Shown here: positions 1 through 10,725 of the stretch, piece by piece
Numbering within the stretch: the first letter of the stretch is position 1
How the letters are laid out: every line of letters begins with the position of its first letter
Assembly (NCBI GenBank): GCA_032433595.1
Contig: JASWJB010000512.1
Coordinates: 1 to 20,808, forward strand
Reading direction: 5' to 3'
Origin: Conoideocrella luteorostrata
Lineage: Eukaryota; Ascomycota; Sordariomycetes; Hypocreales; Clavicipitaceae
DNA: 20,808 nucleotides
Notes under the pieces: model-generated
Databases searched by the model: none
What the model was told of the DNA's origin: nothing
What the model saw: only the letters and a program-made list of their open reading frames with translations
Made by a program: the position numbers and the translations under genes

Positions 1-2220
1 TTTTTTAATAATTTACATTTTGCAACTTTCTACATTTCGCCGGAATTCTCACACTCGCACATTCCCGATGGCCTCCACTTTAAATCGGACACAGGTCGGG
101 CAATTCCTGTCGGGGATTAGGGCGTCAATGGCCCGAACCTACTCTACCGATTCTAAGAAGCCACTCCAATTGGCCGAGCAATTGAGTCTTGCCATCATTT
201 CGGCCTGTTAGGCATCTCGCCAACAGGTCATGAACGGACCAAACCTGGCTACAAGTCGCACAAGACGTCGGTCCGCCACGTCATGCGCACCTCCCCGCGT
301 GCTTGAAAGCTACGATGTGACAGGGGTCTGTTATCTGTTCCACCTGGTACTCCGTATTCAAGGCGGCATTGCGGAGAAGTTCCCGCCTCGCAGCATCCTG
401 CTAGGAAAAGTCCGTTGTTACTGGAAAAGCTATTGGATACATCTGGATCAGATGCCAGTGAATGGGCTGTATTACACCTGCTGCTACTTGGTTGCATTGG
501 TGGTCGTAGCTCACGGCTGCTGGTGGGTTTGACGAGCAGAAGTGGAATTCACCATCCAATAGGCCGACAGCAGCGCGCAAGGTTGAAAGGATTACGTACG
601 GAGATGCAGAGTCTTAGGCTTACAGTCAAATTGAATTTTGATAAAGAATTGGGACGTCTTTAATCGGATGCCATCTCCAACCTGCCACACGACGCCTTTT
701 TCTCACAGCTTGTAGGCTCCTACGGAAGACCCTTCGGCCAATTCATCGCATCATTCACCGTTCTTTTTTTGGAGAGGGGGGGCGAGAATCTGATGAGTTT
801 GGGAGGCCTACAGAGACAAGAGGCTCTAAAATAGAGTTTTTGGTGCTGCTAGTCGTAACCATGGCCAGAGGAAGCACATTTTTTACGGAGCTTGGTTTCG
901 TGGCAAGGATGTCACATGGAACCATTTTGCTCTATCGTGGCGTTCGGGAAGCTTGGAAAGGACATCAATGAAAGATGAAAGGGCTCCAGATTTATGTTAC
1001 TGCTGTCTAAACCAACAACGCTGTATTGTCCAGGCTCCGCTTGGCTGTTAGCTGCATCTCTAAGGGTCTGCATAGAGCTCCGTCACTTTTCCTCTCTGTG
1101 TCGCCGTTCCATGGTGAAGGTCGACGGAGCTGACTTTACAGCACAAACGTGGACAGTGGTGTCCCATTGCTTCTGTCGGACAGATTTTAACACTAAATTG
1201 CCAGTGATTGTCTCCTATCGACCAAGATCCACCGGAAAAGCCGACATATAGCTCGCGTCGCATTCAACTGACACAATTACGACTCGAGGGGCACGCCAAG
1301 TTCATGAGTGTACTGTCAAATTGGGCAATAGAATCAGAACGGCGAGAAAGATGTACGAAACGTCGAAACACCTTCACGGGCAAATTGAAACCCACGCAGA
1401 TGCATTTCAAATCGCTTTTAGGGATGTTCCCATCCATAAGCACATAATCTTACTTTATCATGGATATATGATCTTAGCTTGGGACAATCCAAGCTTTGCG
1501 TCGGATCAAAGGTCCCTTGGTCTAGCATGTCATCCTCCTCCCAATGAGGCATGAAGAGGGGTTGTCGAACAAGGTGGAGGCGCTTGATGTGCGCCACAGA
1601 ACGAATGAACAGTCTTGAACAGCTATGTCACGGATGTACAATCAAGGCTCGTGCAAGGTACTCGGTCTAGAAGTATGAACACGAAGGCGTAGAACTTCTC
1701 ATCCTTTATTTTGACACAAATCAAAGCTGTCCAACAAGGATAGTCTCTGATAAAAGCAGCATTCGTTTCTCTTCGGCACACGATGCTAAATTGCTTAGTG
1801 CTTGGCGGAGCATGCCAAGCCATGAAAGGGGACTGATGTGCTCCCCCCATGAGTGGCGCAAACTCAGAATTCAATGTGCCTTCCATGGAACTTGTTGAAT
1901 TAAGTAAGTGTCACCCTCGAGTGTGCTGAAAAGTGGCAAGACGAACTGATTAGCTGGGGTATTGGTTACTCAGTTGCTCAAGTTGCCCGAACTACACTTA
2001 GCAACGCCACGCCTCATCACGGCGCACAGCTCACGCGCGACAATAAAGATACACTTTGAGATAGTGTAAGCCATCCACTGAAGTAAAAATGCTGAATCCG
2101 CCCCCGTCTCGCTGACCAAGGTATATGCGGTGTGACAAGGTCAGCTTTGGGAGGCTTGGACTTCGCTCCTGCTACTTCCCCCGCAAAACTTTCACGAAGC
2201 CAAAGTTACGTACACAAACA
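1..2220. other. Intergenic stretch, no recognised gene
   Basis: Both strands hold only short open frames (about 60 to 100 codons). None shows a recognisable domain, a convincing exon structure or protein-like composition. The longer ones, such as a minus-strand frame at 1623-1886 and plus-strand frames at 994-1251 and 1208-1447, overlap in other frames and look like chance. One exact copy of the recurring 9-mer TACTCCGTA lies at 348-356. I see no tRNA, rRNA, terminal inverted repeat or transposase. An unrecognised lineage-specific gene with several small exons cannot be excluded. Confidence 0.5.
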
Positions 2221-2230
2221 TATATAAGTA
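2221..2230 (+). promoter_or_regulatory. TATA box of the MFS permease gene
   Basis: The string TATATAAGTA lies 165 bp upstream of the chosen ATG at 2395. The sequence between is pyrimidine-rich with no in-frame stop, as expected for a fungal 5' leader. This placement argues that the in-frame ATG at 2125, which lies upstream of the TATA box, is not the translation start. The out-of-frame ATG at 2234 is so close to the TATA box that it probably lies upstream of the transcription start. Confidence 0.55.
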
Positions 2231-2394
2231 CGCATGGCTACTTGCCCTTGCTCGTTCCTGGACCATCATTACCAGCGCATTTGCACATTTTACCGACCAT
2301 CACTGCTCGCGACTCGCACTTTGCAATCAGCCTTACACTACCTGAAGGGATCCTTGTGTCCGCTGTCTTTTATCGGACATACCTTCCCGTCGTC

Positions 2395-4089
2395 ATGGCA
2401 TTCGGGTTTTTGGGCAAGCTGAGGAAGAAGTCACCCCTAAATAATGTCGCCACGATGGATGTGGATAAGGAGAGTCAGAGATCTTGCAGCAGCATGAAAA
2501 CAATAGCGTCATCCTCCACGGTCGTTCAAGTTCCAAGTGCTCCAAAGATTGACATCTTCAGAGGTGACAAGGTCGCCCAAGATGCCCACGACTATGAAAA
2601 GAGTATGTCAATGAGATACGCCTTCAGGCACTGGCTCTTGTTCCTGATTGCGGCCTCGAATATGGCTGCACCACTCTTCAACGAAAGCTATGAAACATCA
2701 CTCTTTCCCAACCTCTTCTCGTACGAATGTCTTAAAGAAGTATACGGCACAAAAAGTCCGAACGGGTCCGAATATACTATCTCAGCTTTGCGGCAAGCAA
2801 GTATCCCCATTGCAGCTGCCTGTTGCCGGTTGGGCGGACTCTGGCTCGCCCCTTGGGCCATTCACTGTTGGGGGAGCTGGGGCTATACTGGTTCTAATTA
2901 TCTTGGCATTGCTTTACTCTTCACTTTTACCGGGGCTCGCTTTGTGAGCATAGCCGTGCGGGATCCTCTGGCCGTGGTCATTGTTCTCCAGGTTCCTATG
3001 GGAATAGCTTGGGGTTTGTACCAAGGCCTCACTCTGCCCTATATCTCTGATACAACCCCCCTCAAACTCAGGGGACCCGCAACGGCCATGCTGAATGTAT
3101 TCTGGCTCGTTGGACAGCTTGTATCGTTTTCTGTGCTGTGGGGTTCCAAAGAAATAGAGGGCGAGGATCAGTGTGTCTCGCTTTTGACGACGCCATGGTT
3201 CTTTCTGATCCCGCTCCTTTTTACTGCGGCTTTTGTGTTCCCGAGCCCTCCAATTTCTGTCCGGAAAGGCAAAGAACATGAGGCGAATTGCTTCTATGAG
3301 GTCGCTATAAGAGATCCCGCGTTCTGTGCTGACGGCGCGCGAGCTGTGATACGTGCCGTCGATGAATATGAGAAGCAGACTTCAGAGAGTACGGGGATAC
3401 TCAGTTGCTTCAGAGGCACCAACTTGCGGCGAACGGAGATTACCGTCGTGATTTCCGTTATGCAACAGTTGCTTGGGGCACCAATCATCTTCTACTCGGT
3501 CAAGCTTCTGCAGATATATGGTCTGTCTCAGAAGGGTGCCATTGCCGTCTATGTGGCAATTACTGCCATGGGCATACTTTCAACCATATTCTCCATGATT
3601 CTAATGACAGGAGTTGGTCGTCGAACTATGTGGCTTTGGGGTATGGCTGCCGAATTCGCTTGTCTTGTTTCGATTGGCACCCTTTCATTATTCAGCGCAG
3701 ACGGAGCGGGAAACTTTAAGCGGGTCGTTTACTTCATCTCGATTCTCTTTGCTGGGTTCTACAACTTCACCATTGGTCCGATCGGCCACACAATTGTCGC
3801 GGAGATTCCAGCCACTCGACTTAGAGTAGTCACCACCGCAATTGCCCGCAGCCCATGTGTTGTCATATCTGTGGTTCTCTTGCTACTTGGTGAGAACTTG
3901 TTCGAAAGCAAGCTGTTTGGATGGGAATTTTGTGCCCTGGCTGCTCTTTCTTGGGCTGGTTTGGCTGCCTTGGGCTTTGTATGGGCTTGGTTCCGGTTGC
4001 CAGAGACGAAAGACCGCAGTAACGCGGAGACAGCCGTATTGTTTGCAAGTAAAGTCCCGGCATGGAAATGGCGCAAGACCGTGGTTTAA
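2395..4089 (+). CDS. MFS sugar-transporter-like permease (Sugar_tr family), divergent N-terminal half
   Basis: This intronless gene encodes 564 residues, a usual length for fungal MFS hexose or alpha-glucoside permeases, and should sit in the plasma or an internal membrane. After a Ser-rich cytoplasmic N-terminus (about 1-75) there are roughly twelve hydrophobic segments, with a central loop at about 285-345. Family motifs in the C-terminal half are clear: QQLLGAPIIFYS (357-368), GVGRR (406-410), EIPATRLR (470-477) and PETKDRS (536-542). The N-terminal counterparts are degenerate: the loop 2-3 D-R-x-G-R-R region reads LAPWAIHCWGSWGY, and the PESPRWL motif reads PSPPISV (283-289). I chose ATG 2395 because it lies in the good context GTCATGGC and downstream of a TATA box; the frame stays open back to 2125. 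The gene is convergent with the ABC transporter, 397 bp away. Substrate is unknown: a sugar is likely by family, but altered transport or sensing is possible. Confidence 0.85.
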   Translation: MAFGFLGKLRKKSPLNNVATMDVDKESQRSCSSMKTIASSSTVVQVPSAPKIDIFRGDKVAQDAHDYEKSMSMRYAFRHWLLFLIAASNMAAPLFNESYETSLFPNLFSYECLKEVYGTKSPNGSEYTISALRQASIPIAAACCRLGGLWLAPWAIHCWGSWGYTGSNYLGIALLFTFTGARFVSIAVRDPLAVVIVLQVPMGIAWGLYQGLTLPYISDTTPLKLRGPATAMLNVFWLVGQLVSFSVLWGSKEIEGEDQCVSLLTTPWFFLIPLLFTAAFVFPSPPISVRKGKEHEANCFYEVAIRDPAFCADGARAVIRAVDEYEKQTSESTGILSCFRGTNLRRTEITVVISVMQQLLGAPIIFYSVKLLQIYGLSQKGAIAVYVAITAMGILSTIFSMILMTGVGRRTMWLWGMAAEFACLVSIGTLSLFSADGAGNFKRVVYFISILFAGFYNFTIGPIGHTIVAEIPATRLRVVTTAIARSPCVVISVVLLLLGENLFESKLFGWEFCALAALSWAGLAALGFVWAWFRLPETKDRSNAETAVLFASKVPAWKWRKTVV

Positions 4090-4486
4090 ACGCCATGCGT
4101 CTTCTGGTACGAATCAATTATGGAGATGCCGTACCTGGTAGGATACGAAATATCGACAGAGAACAGAATGCAAGACGGTAAGGAGTATATGAGCTGTGAA
4201 GAGGGAACAGAATGCACGTGGATAAGGAGAATATCGAGATATCGACGGCAAACAAATTGCACGCAAACAAGGAGGATACGGAAAATGGATGGGAATTGTC
4301 ACGTAGAGCTGCACCAGGGAAGCCCCCAAGCAAGTAGGACAAAAACATGGATTTGAACTAATAAAATAACGGGGAGATGCGGTCAAAATTTATTCGGATT
4401 AATGCTTTAAAATTGCAGGAAAGGGAAAAAAAAATATTCCCAAAATAACTGTCCGTTCAATTAAATGTTTTTTTGTTTTGTTTTTT
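4090..4486. other. Convergent 3' intergenic region between the MFS and ABC genes
   Basis: This 397-bp stretch holds the 3' ends of two converging genes. It contains an imperfect tandem duplication with a period of 44 bp: the 12-mer GAACAGAATGCA occurs at 4161-4172 and 4205-4216, and each copy is followed by a TAAGGAG block. A T-rich run at 4466-4487 abuts the ABC stop codon. Short open frames on both strands (such as 4120-4356 + and 4114-4386 -) show no recognisable features and are probably chance. Confidence 0.5.
4161..4238. repeat. Imperfect 44-bp-period tandem duplication
   Basis: Two units share the 12-mer GAACAGAATGCA exactly (4161-4172, 4205-4216). Roughly the next 20 bases remain similar, including TAAGGAG and an ATAT block. 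ATATCGA words flank both copies (4149-4155 and 4231-4245). It looks like an old local duplication in the shared 3' region. Confidence 0.5.
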
Positions 4487-6735
4487 TCACTTGTGCAGCT
4501 TCAGTACAATCCACGAAGCGATACGATATCCCGCAATAATGGAAATCATGATGCCCACGTTTCTGCCAGTCCTGCCCGTCTCATAGCCGTACTGATCCAG
4601 AATTGCCTGTCCCTGGATCTTGCACTGCTCCGCCAGGGGCGAGTCAAACATGCACCGACAGCCCTCTCCGCAAGAGTAGGTCCGGTGCGAAAACTCATTC
4701 ACCATCATACCCTCGAACACGTACTTTTGATAATCCCAATAATGGAACACGTATTTGTAGAAGACGTTGAGAATCGTGGGGGGCACCATAAACCCGCCCA
4801 CCGACATCCACAGACCGTTCGCAAACGCAACGAGGGCCAAGGAAATGACAAAACTTGGCACCAGAGCGGTCATGAAGACGACGAGCGACTCTGCGGCCAG
4901 GAGGTCCAGGAACAGCCACATCACCCAGGTGAAGAAGGCGGAGGACGTGGGCTGGAAGTTGGAAAGCCAGTACGAAAGCACGGAGAAGACGACGGATATG
5001 ACGAACAGGTAGGGGATGCCGATGAGAAAGTTGGACAGGATGAAGGGGGTAGCGCCGTAGAGGCCGTTGCGGCGCTCCTTGACGAACTGCAGACGGTCTT
5101 CCAGAAAGGAGGGCACGTAGGCGACGGCCATGAAGGACATGAATGCGGAACCGAAGAAGATGGCGTTGATGAAGGGCTGGATGGAGGCCTGGGTGGGCGG
5201 GAGGCGGACCCAAACCGTGCCCATCATGACGGCCAGCCCTGTGTACATGGCGAGGCGGATGCCGTAGGCGACCACGTCGCGGTAGGATTTGACGAACGAG
5301 CGGTGGAGGAGGGTGAGGATGACGGACGGCGTGGAGGGCCTCCGCGCGTCGTCGGACAGGTTGAGCGGCTGGCTGGTGTTTTCGGCGGCGCGGATGGCGG
5401 ATGTGGAGTGCTGGTGCTGCGTGGATGCGAGCCACTGGGAGTGAAGGTGCGCTAGTTTCTGGGAGGCAGATATGGCGGATGGCGAGTCGTTTGCGAAGTC
5501 GATGTTGACGAGGTCGAGAAGAAACTCGGCTGGGTTGGTGTAGGTAGGAACGGTCATCCCCAGGCTTTCATAGTGAGGGAGCACGCCCGACACGGGCCCA
5601 AAGTAATGCGTCTGTCCGCCGGACAGGAGCACCAGTTTGTCGAAGAGGTTGAAGGTCGCTGTCGAGGGCTGGTGGATCGAGCATATGACGATGAGGCGGT
5701 GCCGCTTGGCAACCTCGCGGAGGTAGTTGACCACTTCCCAGGAGGCGATGCTGTCGAGACCACTAGTTGGCTCGTCCAGGAAGAGTATCTTGGGGCTGGT
5801 GATCAGCTGGCTGGCCACGCCGACACGGCGCTTCTGGCCGCCCGAGATGCCTTTGCGTATGGGCGTCCCAACGAGGGTGTTGGCCTGGGCGGAGAGACCA
5901 AACGAAGCCAGGATGGAGTCGATCCGGAGAAGACGTTCCTTGCGGGGGAGACAGCTGGTTTTACTGGATTAATACAAGTGGCTCGTTCAGGTTTACTTTC
6001 TTTTCCCTGCGGAGAAAATAAGAAATAGAAGGGAGTGTAGGGTGGTCAAGCGTGGAAGGCTGTAAGGGTGTAAGGGTGCAAGGGCGTAAGGGTTTAATTA
6101 TCGCGTATCAAGCTGGTGGTGTATTTACCTCGTGTTGTTGGCAAGGCGAGACGAAAACTCAAGAGTCTCTCGCACCGTCAGCGCCCCGATCAGCGCATCT
6201 TCCTGTTCCACAAAGCAGGTGATCCGTCGAAAGGCCGATTCGGACAATTCCGTGCCGTTGACGAGAAGTCGAGCCTGTACGTCGCGCGCGTGGGTTGGTC
6301 GTCTGGCTAACACGTTGAGGAGGGTGGTTTTGCCGCATCCCGAAGGGCCCATGAGGGCGCAGATCTCGCCTGTTAAATCAAATCAAATCAAACCAAATCA
6401 GCCGCTTAGTTCGCAACAAATTAATAAGAAGCCATGTCGTGTCATGTCATGTCATGTCCAGATCAAGCGCGATTGGGAAGAAAACGATTCCTCGCTTTCG
6501 TGGGGGTTGATGGGCGGACGACGGCTCCTCCAGACATACCAGCTTGGACGACGCCGGCAGCATCATCGACGATATTCTTGGGCTTCTTCGTCTCCCTGTC
6601 CTTGACCGTGACCGTGACCCCGCTCCATGTAATGCTTTGAACGCTTGAATTTTGCAAGTGCGCATCCCCTACGGCCGACTGTTGCTCAGGGTCTGCTTTT
6701 CCGTTTACCACGTCGCCACAGTCGTCGGCACGCAT
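4487..6735 (-). CDS. ABCG (white-brown complex) half-transporter
   Basis: The model has three exons on the minus strand: 6735-6540, 6369-6129 and 5954-4487. It encodes 634 residues, typical for an ABCG half-transporter that exports lipophilic compounds as a dimer. The nucleotide-binding domain comes first: Walker A GPSGCGKT (73-80), Q-loop Gln121, signature ISGGQ (182-186), Walker B ILFLDEP (202-208) and H-loop His240. All catalytic motifs are intact. About six membrane spans follow from roughly residue 325, with a Cys-rich loop before the last span (CGEGCRC). Introns: 6539-6370 begins GTATGT and ends ACAG (phase 1), rejoining G66 as GEICALMGPSG; 6128-5955 begins GTAAAT and ends CCAG (phase 2), creating Ser146. 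An alternative acceptor at 5964 would add three residues. I chose ATG 6735 because the frame further upstream has no other ATG. Both introns carry short tandem repeats. The substrate cannot be read from sequence. Confidence 0.9.
6062..6093. repeat. 8-bp tandem repeat inside ABC intron 2
   Basis: Four consecutive units of GTAAGGGT (6062-6069, 6070-6077, a diverged GCAAGGGC at 6078-6085, and 6086-6093) lie inside the inferred second intron of the ABC gene. The unit resembles telomeric TTAGGG but does not match it, and four short units do not make a telomere seed. Confidence 0.7.
6375..6457. repeat. Two pentanucleotide microsatellites inside ABC intron 1
   Basis: Five AAATC units (6375-6399, one substitution) and five CATGT units (6433-6457, one substitution) lie within the inferred first intron of the ABC gene. 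On the gene's own strand the AAATC array gives GATTT repeats just upstream of the acceptor, acting as its pyrimidine-rich tract. Confidence 0.65.
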
Positions 6736-8515
6736 GATTTTTGATGTCTTGTCCCCGAACGATCGAACATCCAAATCTGTCCGAGGGCCAAGAAGGAAGG
6801 TCAAAAGAAGCTGGAGAGTAGTTAGTTAACTAACTGCTGGACCCGTCCGGGAGCAACAATTGACCGCCCCTCGAAAGAGTCTCTTCAGGTTCGGTACCGC
6901 CCTGTGTATTCTGCCAGATAATTCATGCAGAGAGCGCAGCTAGCAGGGATTGGGCGGGCCGTTTGGGGGTTACTACCTAGTTAGTTAACCGACTGACTAT
7001 ATTTGTGTGTTTCGCTTCTGACGTGCGCGACAGAGAAGACAATCCCTGACAGGGTAGTATTGGCGAAAATCACCCCCGTATCTGTTGCCTCGGCCTGTTC
7101 TGTAGGTAGAGCAGAAGCAGCAGCAGTCAAGTGCTGTAATTGAATTTAGGCACAAATGCGAACGAAACTAGGGATTAAAAGGGGAGGACGGCGTCTGCAC
7201 TTTGAACAGACATGCGAAAAAGAATGGGCGCCTGCCGCGCTTATTATATGATCTCGCCGATATTCAAGCAAACGGGCAGACAGGATATTACATATCCCCC
7301 TGCTCTTCACCGTACGGAGTAATCCGATAACTATTTATTGGTCCTTTGCAGTTGGCTCTGCAGTAGAAGGCGCTTTTCTTTTAAGGTTAAGTAAAGGTCG
7401 CCGACAGCCCGAATGTTGGTCGTGCCTTCGTTTGCCCAACACGAACGCCACATCGTGTGAAAGCTGGCCTACCGGGTTTGCCAGAGTCAACGCTAATACC
7501 GGATGGACCAAGGCCATCAGCAGAGCCAGCCTTCAGTAGTCGCTTGATTTGCGGTAACGAACCGCTGACCGCTGACATGCATGCATATCTTGCGCAAAAT
7601 TGACGTCTAGACTTTTCCCGGCAAGTCGGGGACCCACAAACTGCTTAGACGACCGTTGAGCCCCTCGTGGTCACAAGTGGGCCACGGAGCCCGATTGGCC
7701 AATCTGTCCGGGCCTTCTAGAATAGTCGCCGACTTCGCCGCCATGCTCATGCTCGTGAACCCCGAGTGTCAGCCAACAAACTTGGGTGTCGGCTCGGGCG
7801 TCACGTCGTGTTGCACGCTACTGTCTGCTGAGGCCAACACCCACAGGCCACGGCTGGTCCCGCAGACCTTTCTGTTACGACGCCGGCGTACTGTAGGGAC
7901 TGCGTCATTCGCTGACATTGTCGGCTACATCCACGCCACCCATAATCTACAGTGGAAATAGGAGACACAGCACTTTAAGCAGATTCCGAGTCCGAAAATC
8001 GGCGCTTTCAATTACAACCTACGTGGAAATGATGTTTTTCATGATGCAACAGCCGTAGCCGTTGAACAGGGCTGGCACGCCGGCTGCTGCCCAACAATGC
8101 CCCTGCTTTGCCGTGGGCGAGAAACTAACTCCTTGTAGAACTGGTCGACACCCCTGGACGTCAGGTGCAATTTTTCGAGATGCGGCTGCAGACAGACATT
8201 TCCCGTTCTGCGGCACAAGTATGTCCATGACGTTGACCTTCATAAGTGTAATTCCCGTCAAGGCGCAACCGACAGACGGTCATGTACGGGGCGCGTTGCC
8301 ATGTGCCGATGCAAGTAGCAGAGAAGTTCGTCCTCCACTATTGCACGGCATCCCATCCCAAAGGAAAGTAACCGGACAGCTCTACAATCTAGATACCCAA
8401 CTACATGTACATCGACCTCATATGTCGGTTTCTTGTTACATTCCATCATCAACATGATGCTCTCAAATCCTGCGATATTGCTTTGGTATCAGCTCGTCAT
8501 CCTTAACACGTCTCG
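6736..8515. other. Intergenic: ABC promoter and 3' flank of the transcription factor gene
   Basis: About 1.8 kb with no supportable gene. It should hold the promoter of the ABC gene and the 3' flank of the transcription factor. Visible elements are a perfect 16-bp palindrome at 6820-6835, a partial copy at 6979-6998, and a CCG-TA-CGG inverted triplet at 7310-7317 overlapping a TACGGAGTA copy (7313-7321). Open frames at 7656-7961 (+), 8062-8457 (+) and 8019-8261 (-) start at non-ATG codons or lack protein-like composition, and I do not call them. Confidence 0.5.
6820..6835. promoter_or_regulatory. Perfect 16-bp palindrome upstream of the ABC gene
   Basis: AGTTAGTTAACTAACT is its own reverse complement and lies 85 bp upstream of the ABC start codon. 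The 11-mer AGTTAGTTAAC recurs at 6979-6989, where the right arm is weaker (GACTGACT). The symmetry suggests a binding site for a dimeric regulator or a short hairpin in the 5' leader; both readings are inference. Confidence 0.4.
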
Positions 8516-10725
8516 TTAACCGAGTAGACTCGGTATCGCCTCGAAACTTTCGATTTCGTTTATTATCGAGTCGTCCGTCGCAAATGTGTTGAGCATGTCT
8601 TCTGAAGATAGCCCTAACCATAACTCCGGATTGGATCGTTGCTGCTTCTTCACTTTGTATATCTCTTGGGCCACCGCCTTGACTTGCCCCCGTGCCCTAT
8701 CTGCGGCACCCCAAACCTCAGACAGGCGATTTAGGGCGCCGATATTTAAGCGGACTTGTTGCCGAATATCGTCATCATCGTGAGGTATAAAAAATAAAGC
8801 CCATCTGCTGAGATGGACTATTGAAGACAGTGTGATGACGCATGTGAAGAAGTGGGTATGTGAGAGAAGTGGTACTCTGTGGGTGATCATGGAGCTGATA
8901 CTGTTTGCTGATTGTATCGTATGCCTGGTGTGTGAGTTGAATAAATCTCCAGATGGTATCGTTTGATGTGGTGCGCAGGAGTTGATGTCTTGAGTTGGCG
9001 TCGAGTCGAGTCGTGAGTGCGGTTGGTGTAGCATGATAGACGTAGCTTGGTTCATCATGTGAGCCTGGAACATCATTTCGTCGAGTTTCCCATTCTTTTG
9101 CAATGCGTCCCGCTTGGATTGTGGAAGGTGAAGCCGCCAGTTGGTGAGAAGCGTTTCTATCTTGGCTAAATTTTCATCCTCGGGTCCGAATATCGGAGGT
9201 GTCCGCATTAGCTTTCCTAGATTTCGCGCGCAGAGTACTCGATATGCGAAAGACGAGAATTCTCGATCCTCGCCGGAAAAGTCTTGGTCTTCGAGATCTT
9301 CTAGATACAGCGGGATGGGAATTCTCTACAGCGTCCAAGTTAGTCCAAAGGAGCTCATCAATAACCAAAAATAAAGTACAAACTGCCCACTTACAGCAGT
9401 CAGGTACTGCTCTTCTTCACAAGGTAGTGCGGCGCCAGCCGGCACGTCAAAAAGAAGGAAACTGGTTGCCCGATGTACACCTGCAATCATCCCATCAATG
9501 ACCAACAGATCCCACCAAGTGCGGCGCCAGCTTTCTTCAAGCACAGGTATACCTCGTCCATGGGTGACGGCAAATTCTCGTGTGTTGATGCTCAGTTCGA
9601 GAGCCATAGTCTCGGCGTCTTGGAGAATAGACCTTGCTTTCTCCTGTTGGCAATTTCCATCCAGCCCTACAATCAAAAGCATCTTCGCTTGAAGCATGAA
9701 ACCATTTTTAGACTGCTGGGGATCGAAAAGAAGGGCAAAGGCTTCATTGAACAGCCGGTCTCGAACATGCTGGCCGATATCCAAAAATATTGAGCCGACC
9801 CATCTAATCGCTGCCAGCAGAGGTCTCGTGGAAGGTTCTTTGCATAGCTGCAGGAGAAATGGCTTGGGGAGGACGAAAGGATGTGAAGCAAAAAAGTGAT
9901 AGTAGAATGACTCTAGACATTTTTCCTCCAGACTAAGAACTGGACTCCGCATAGGGACTTTGCCGCTGGCATCATTGACTGCCCAAGCGGAGGGGTCAAT
10001 TCCATTGACGGAGCAGTATGACTTGTACAGTTCCGCATCAGTTGGTTGCGGTTGCGAGACATATTGAGTGACGCTTGCATCTTGTGGAAGCAAAGTCGGC
10101 GGAGCAAATGAGCTTCCAATAATTGTAGGCATATTAGTCGTCGGGCCTGTCTGCGCGCCGAGAAGCATAGGACACTCCGCAGCTCCTGGGCTCAAGTCGG
10201 GAGGTGATGTAGCATGCCTTTTGTTTGGATTCTGAGTCGTCCCACGCCGAGGCCCCTTGTACCCTCTACGTGAAGCAACGTAAACGCATTCGCTCTGCGT
10301 GCCAACACAGCGACTGCAGGGAGTTTGGCCGTCACATTTGAGATGTTTGCTGCGCTGTTGAACGGAAATGTTAGCCAAGACTAATTTGCCACGATGCGAT
10401 GTCAAACAACATGTACCATACGCCGAAACAAGTGAACCCAAAGCACTGTAAAGAACTTGGAATGTAGCTTGAATCTTCATTTGAGAAGCTAGCGGGGGAT
10501 CAAACTTACGCATGCCAGACAGGCTGCAGGCACTGTGGAATCTCGCAAGCGTCCATCGTTGCTCACATCAGTAGCTAAGCTCTTGTTGGCATCCACAGCA
10601 CTAGGTGTTGTCGTGGTGCTTTGTATTCGGGAGTTTGGCGACGAAGTGGAAGACATGGAAACTGTCTTTGATTGAAAGGCCGAGTAGGAGTCTCCATCTG
10701 AGTCGGGTATCGTATCAATGGCCAT
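8516..10725 (-). CDS. Zn2Cys6 binuclear-cluster transcription factor (Fungal_trans)
   Basis: The model has three exons on the minus strand: 10725-10510, 10354-9395 and 9325-8516. It encodes 661 residues, a normal size for the family. The zinc cluster is complete after splicing: Cys69-x2-Cys72-x6-Cys79-x5-Cys85-x2-Cys88-x6-Cys95, followed by a basic linker (SRRGYKGPRR). The middle region carries a fungal-specific regulatory domain with typical blocks such as ESFYYHFFASHPF, and SWRRTWWDLLVIDG. Intron 1 (10509-10355, GTAAGT..ACAG) sits between the second and third cysteines. Intron 2 (9394-9326, GTAAGT..GTAG, 69 nt, CTAAC branch site) joins YLTA to RIPIPLYLEDLED. The N-terminal 68 residues are Ser/Thr-rich. 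ATG 10725 is the first in frame. It should be a nuclear regulator binding CGG-type sites. It lies on the same strand as the ABC gene and divergent from the HeLo gene; its targets are unknown. Confidence 0.92.

Noticed and set aside
2125..2394. In-frame 5' extension of the MFS gene by 90 codons
   Set aside because: A TATA box at 2221-2230 lies inside it, and the start at 2395 has a better context and gives the usual family length.
4478..5455. Long plus-strand open frame of 325 codons
   Set aside because: It is antisense to the GC-rich membrane-domain exon of the ABC gene, which has clear family motifs; the composition (Glu/Gly/His-rich) is that of a shadow frame.
6062..6093. Interstitial telomere repeat
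   Set aside because: The unit is GTAAGGGT, not TTAGGG, there are only four copies, and they sit inside an intron.
8062..8457. Plus-strand frame of 131 codons
   Set aside because: It opens with TTG rather than ATG and shows no domain or supporting splice structure.
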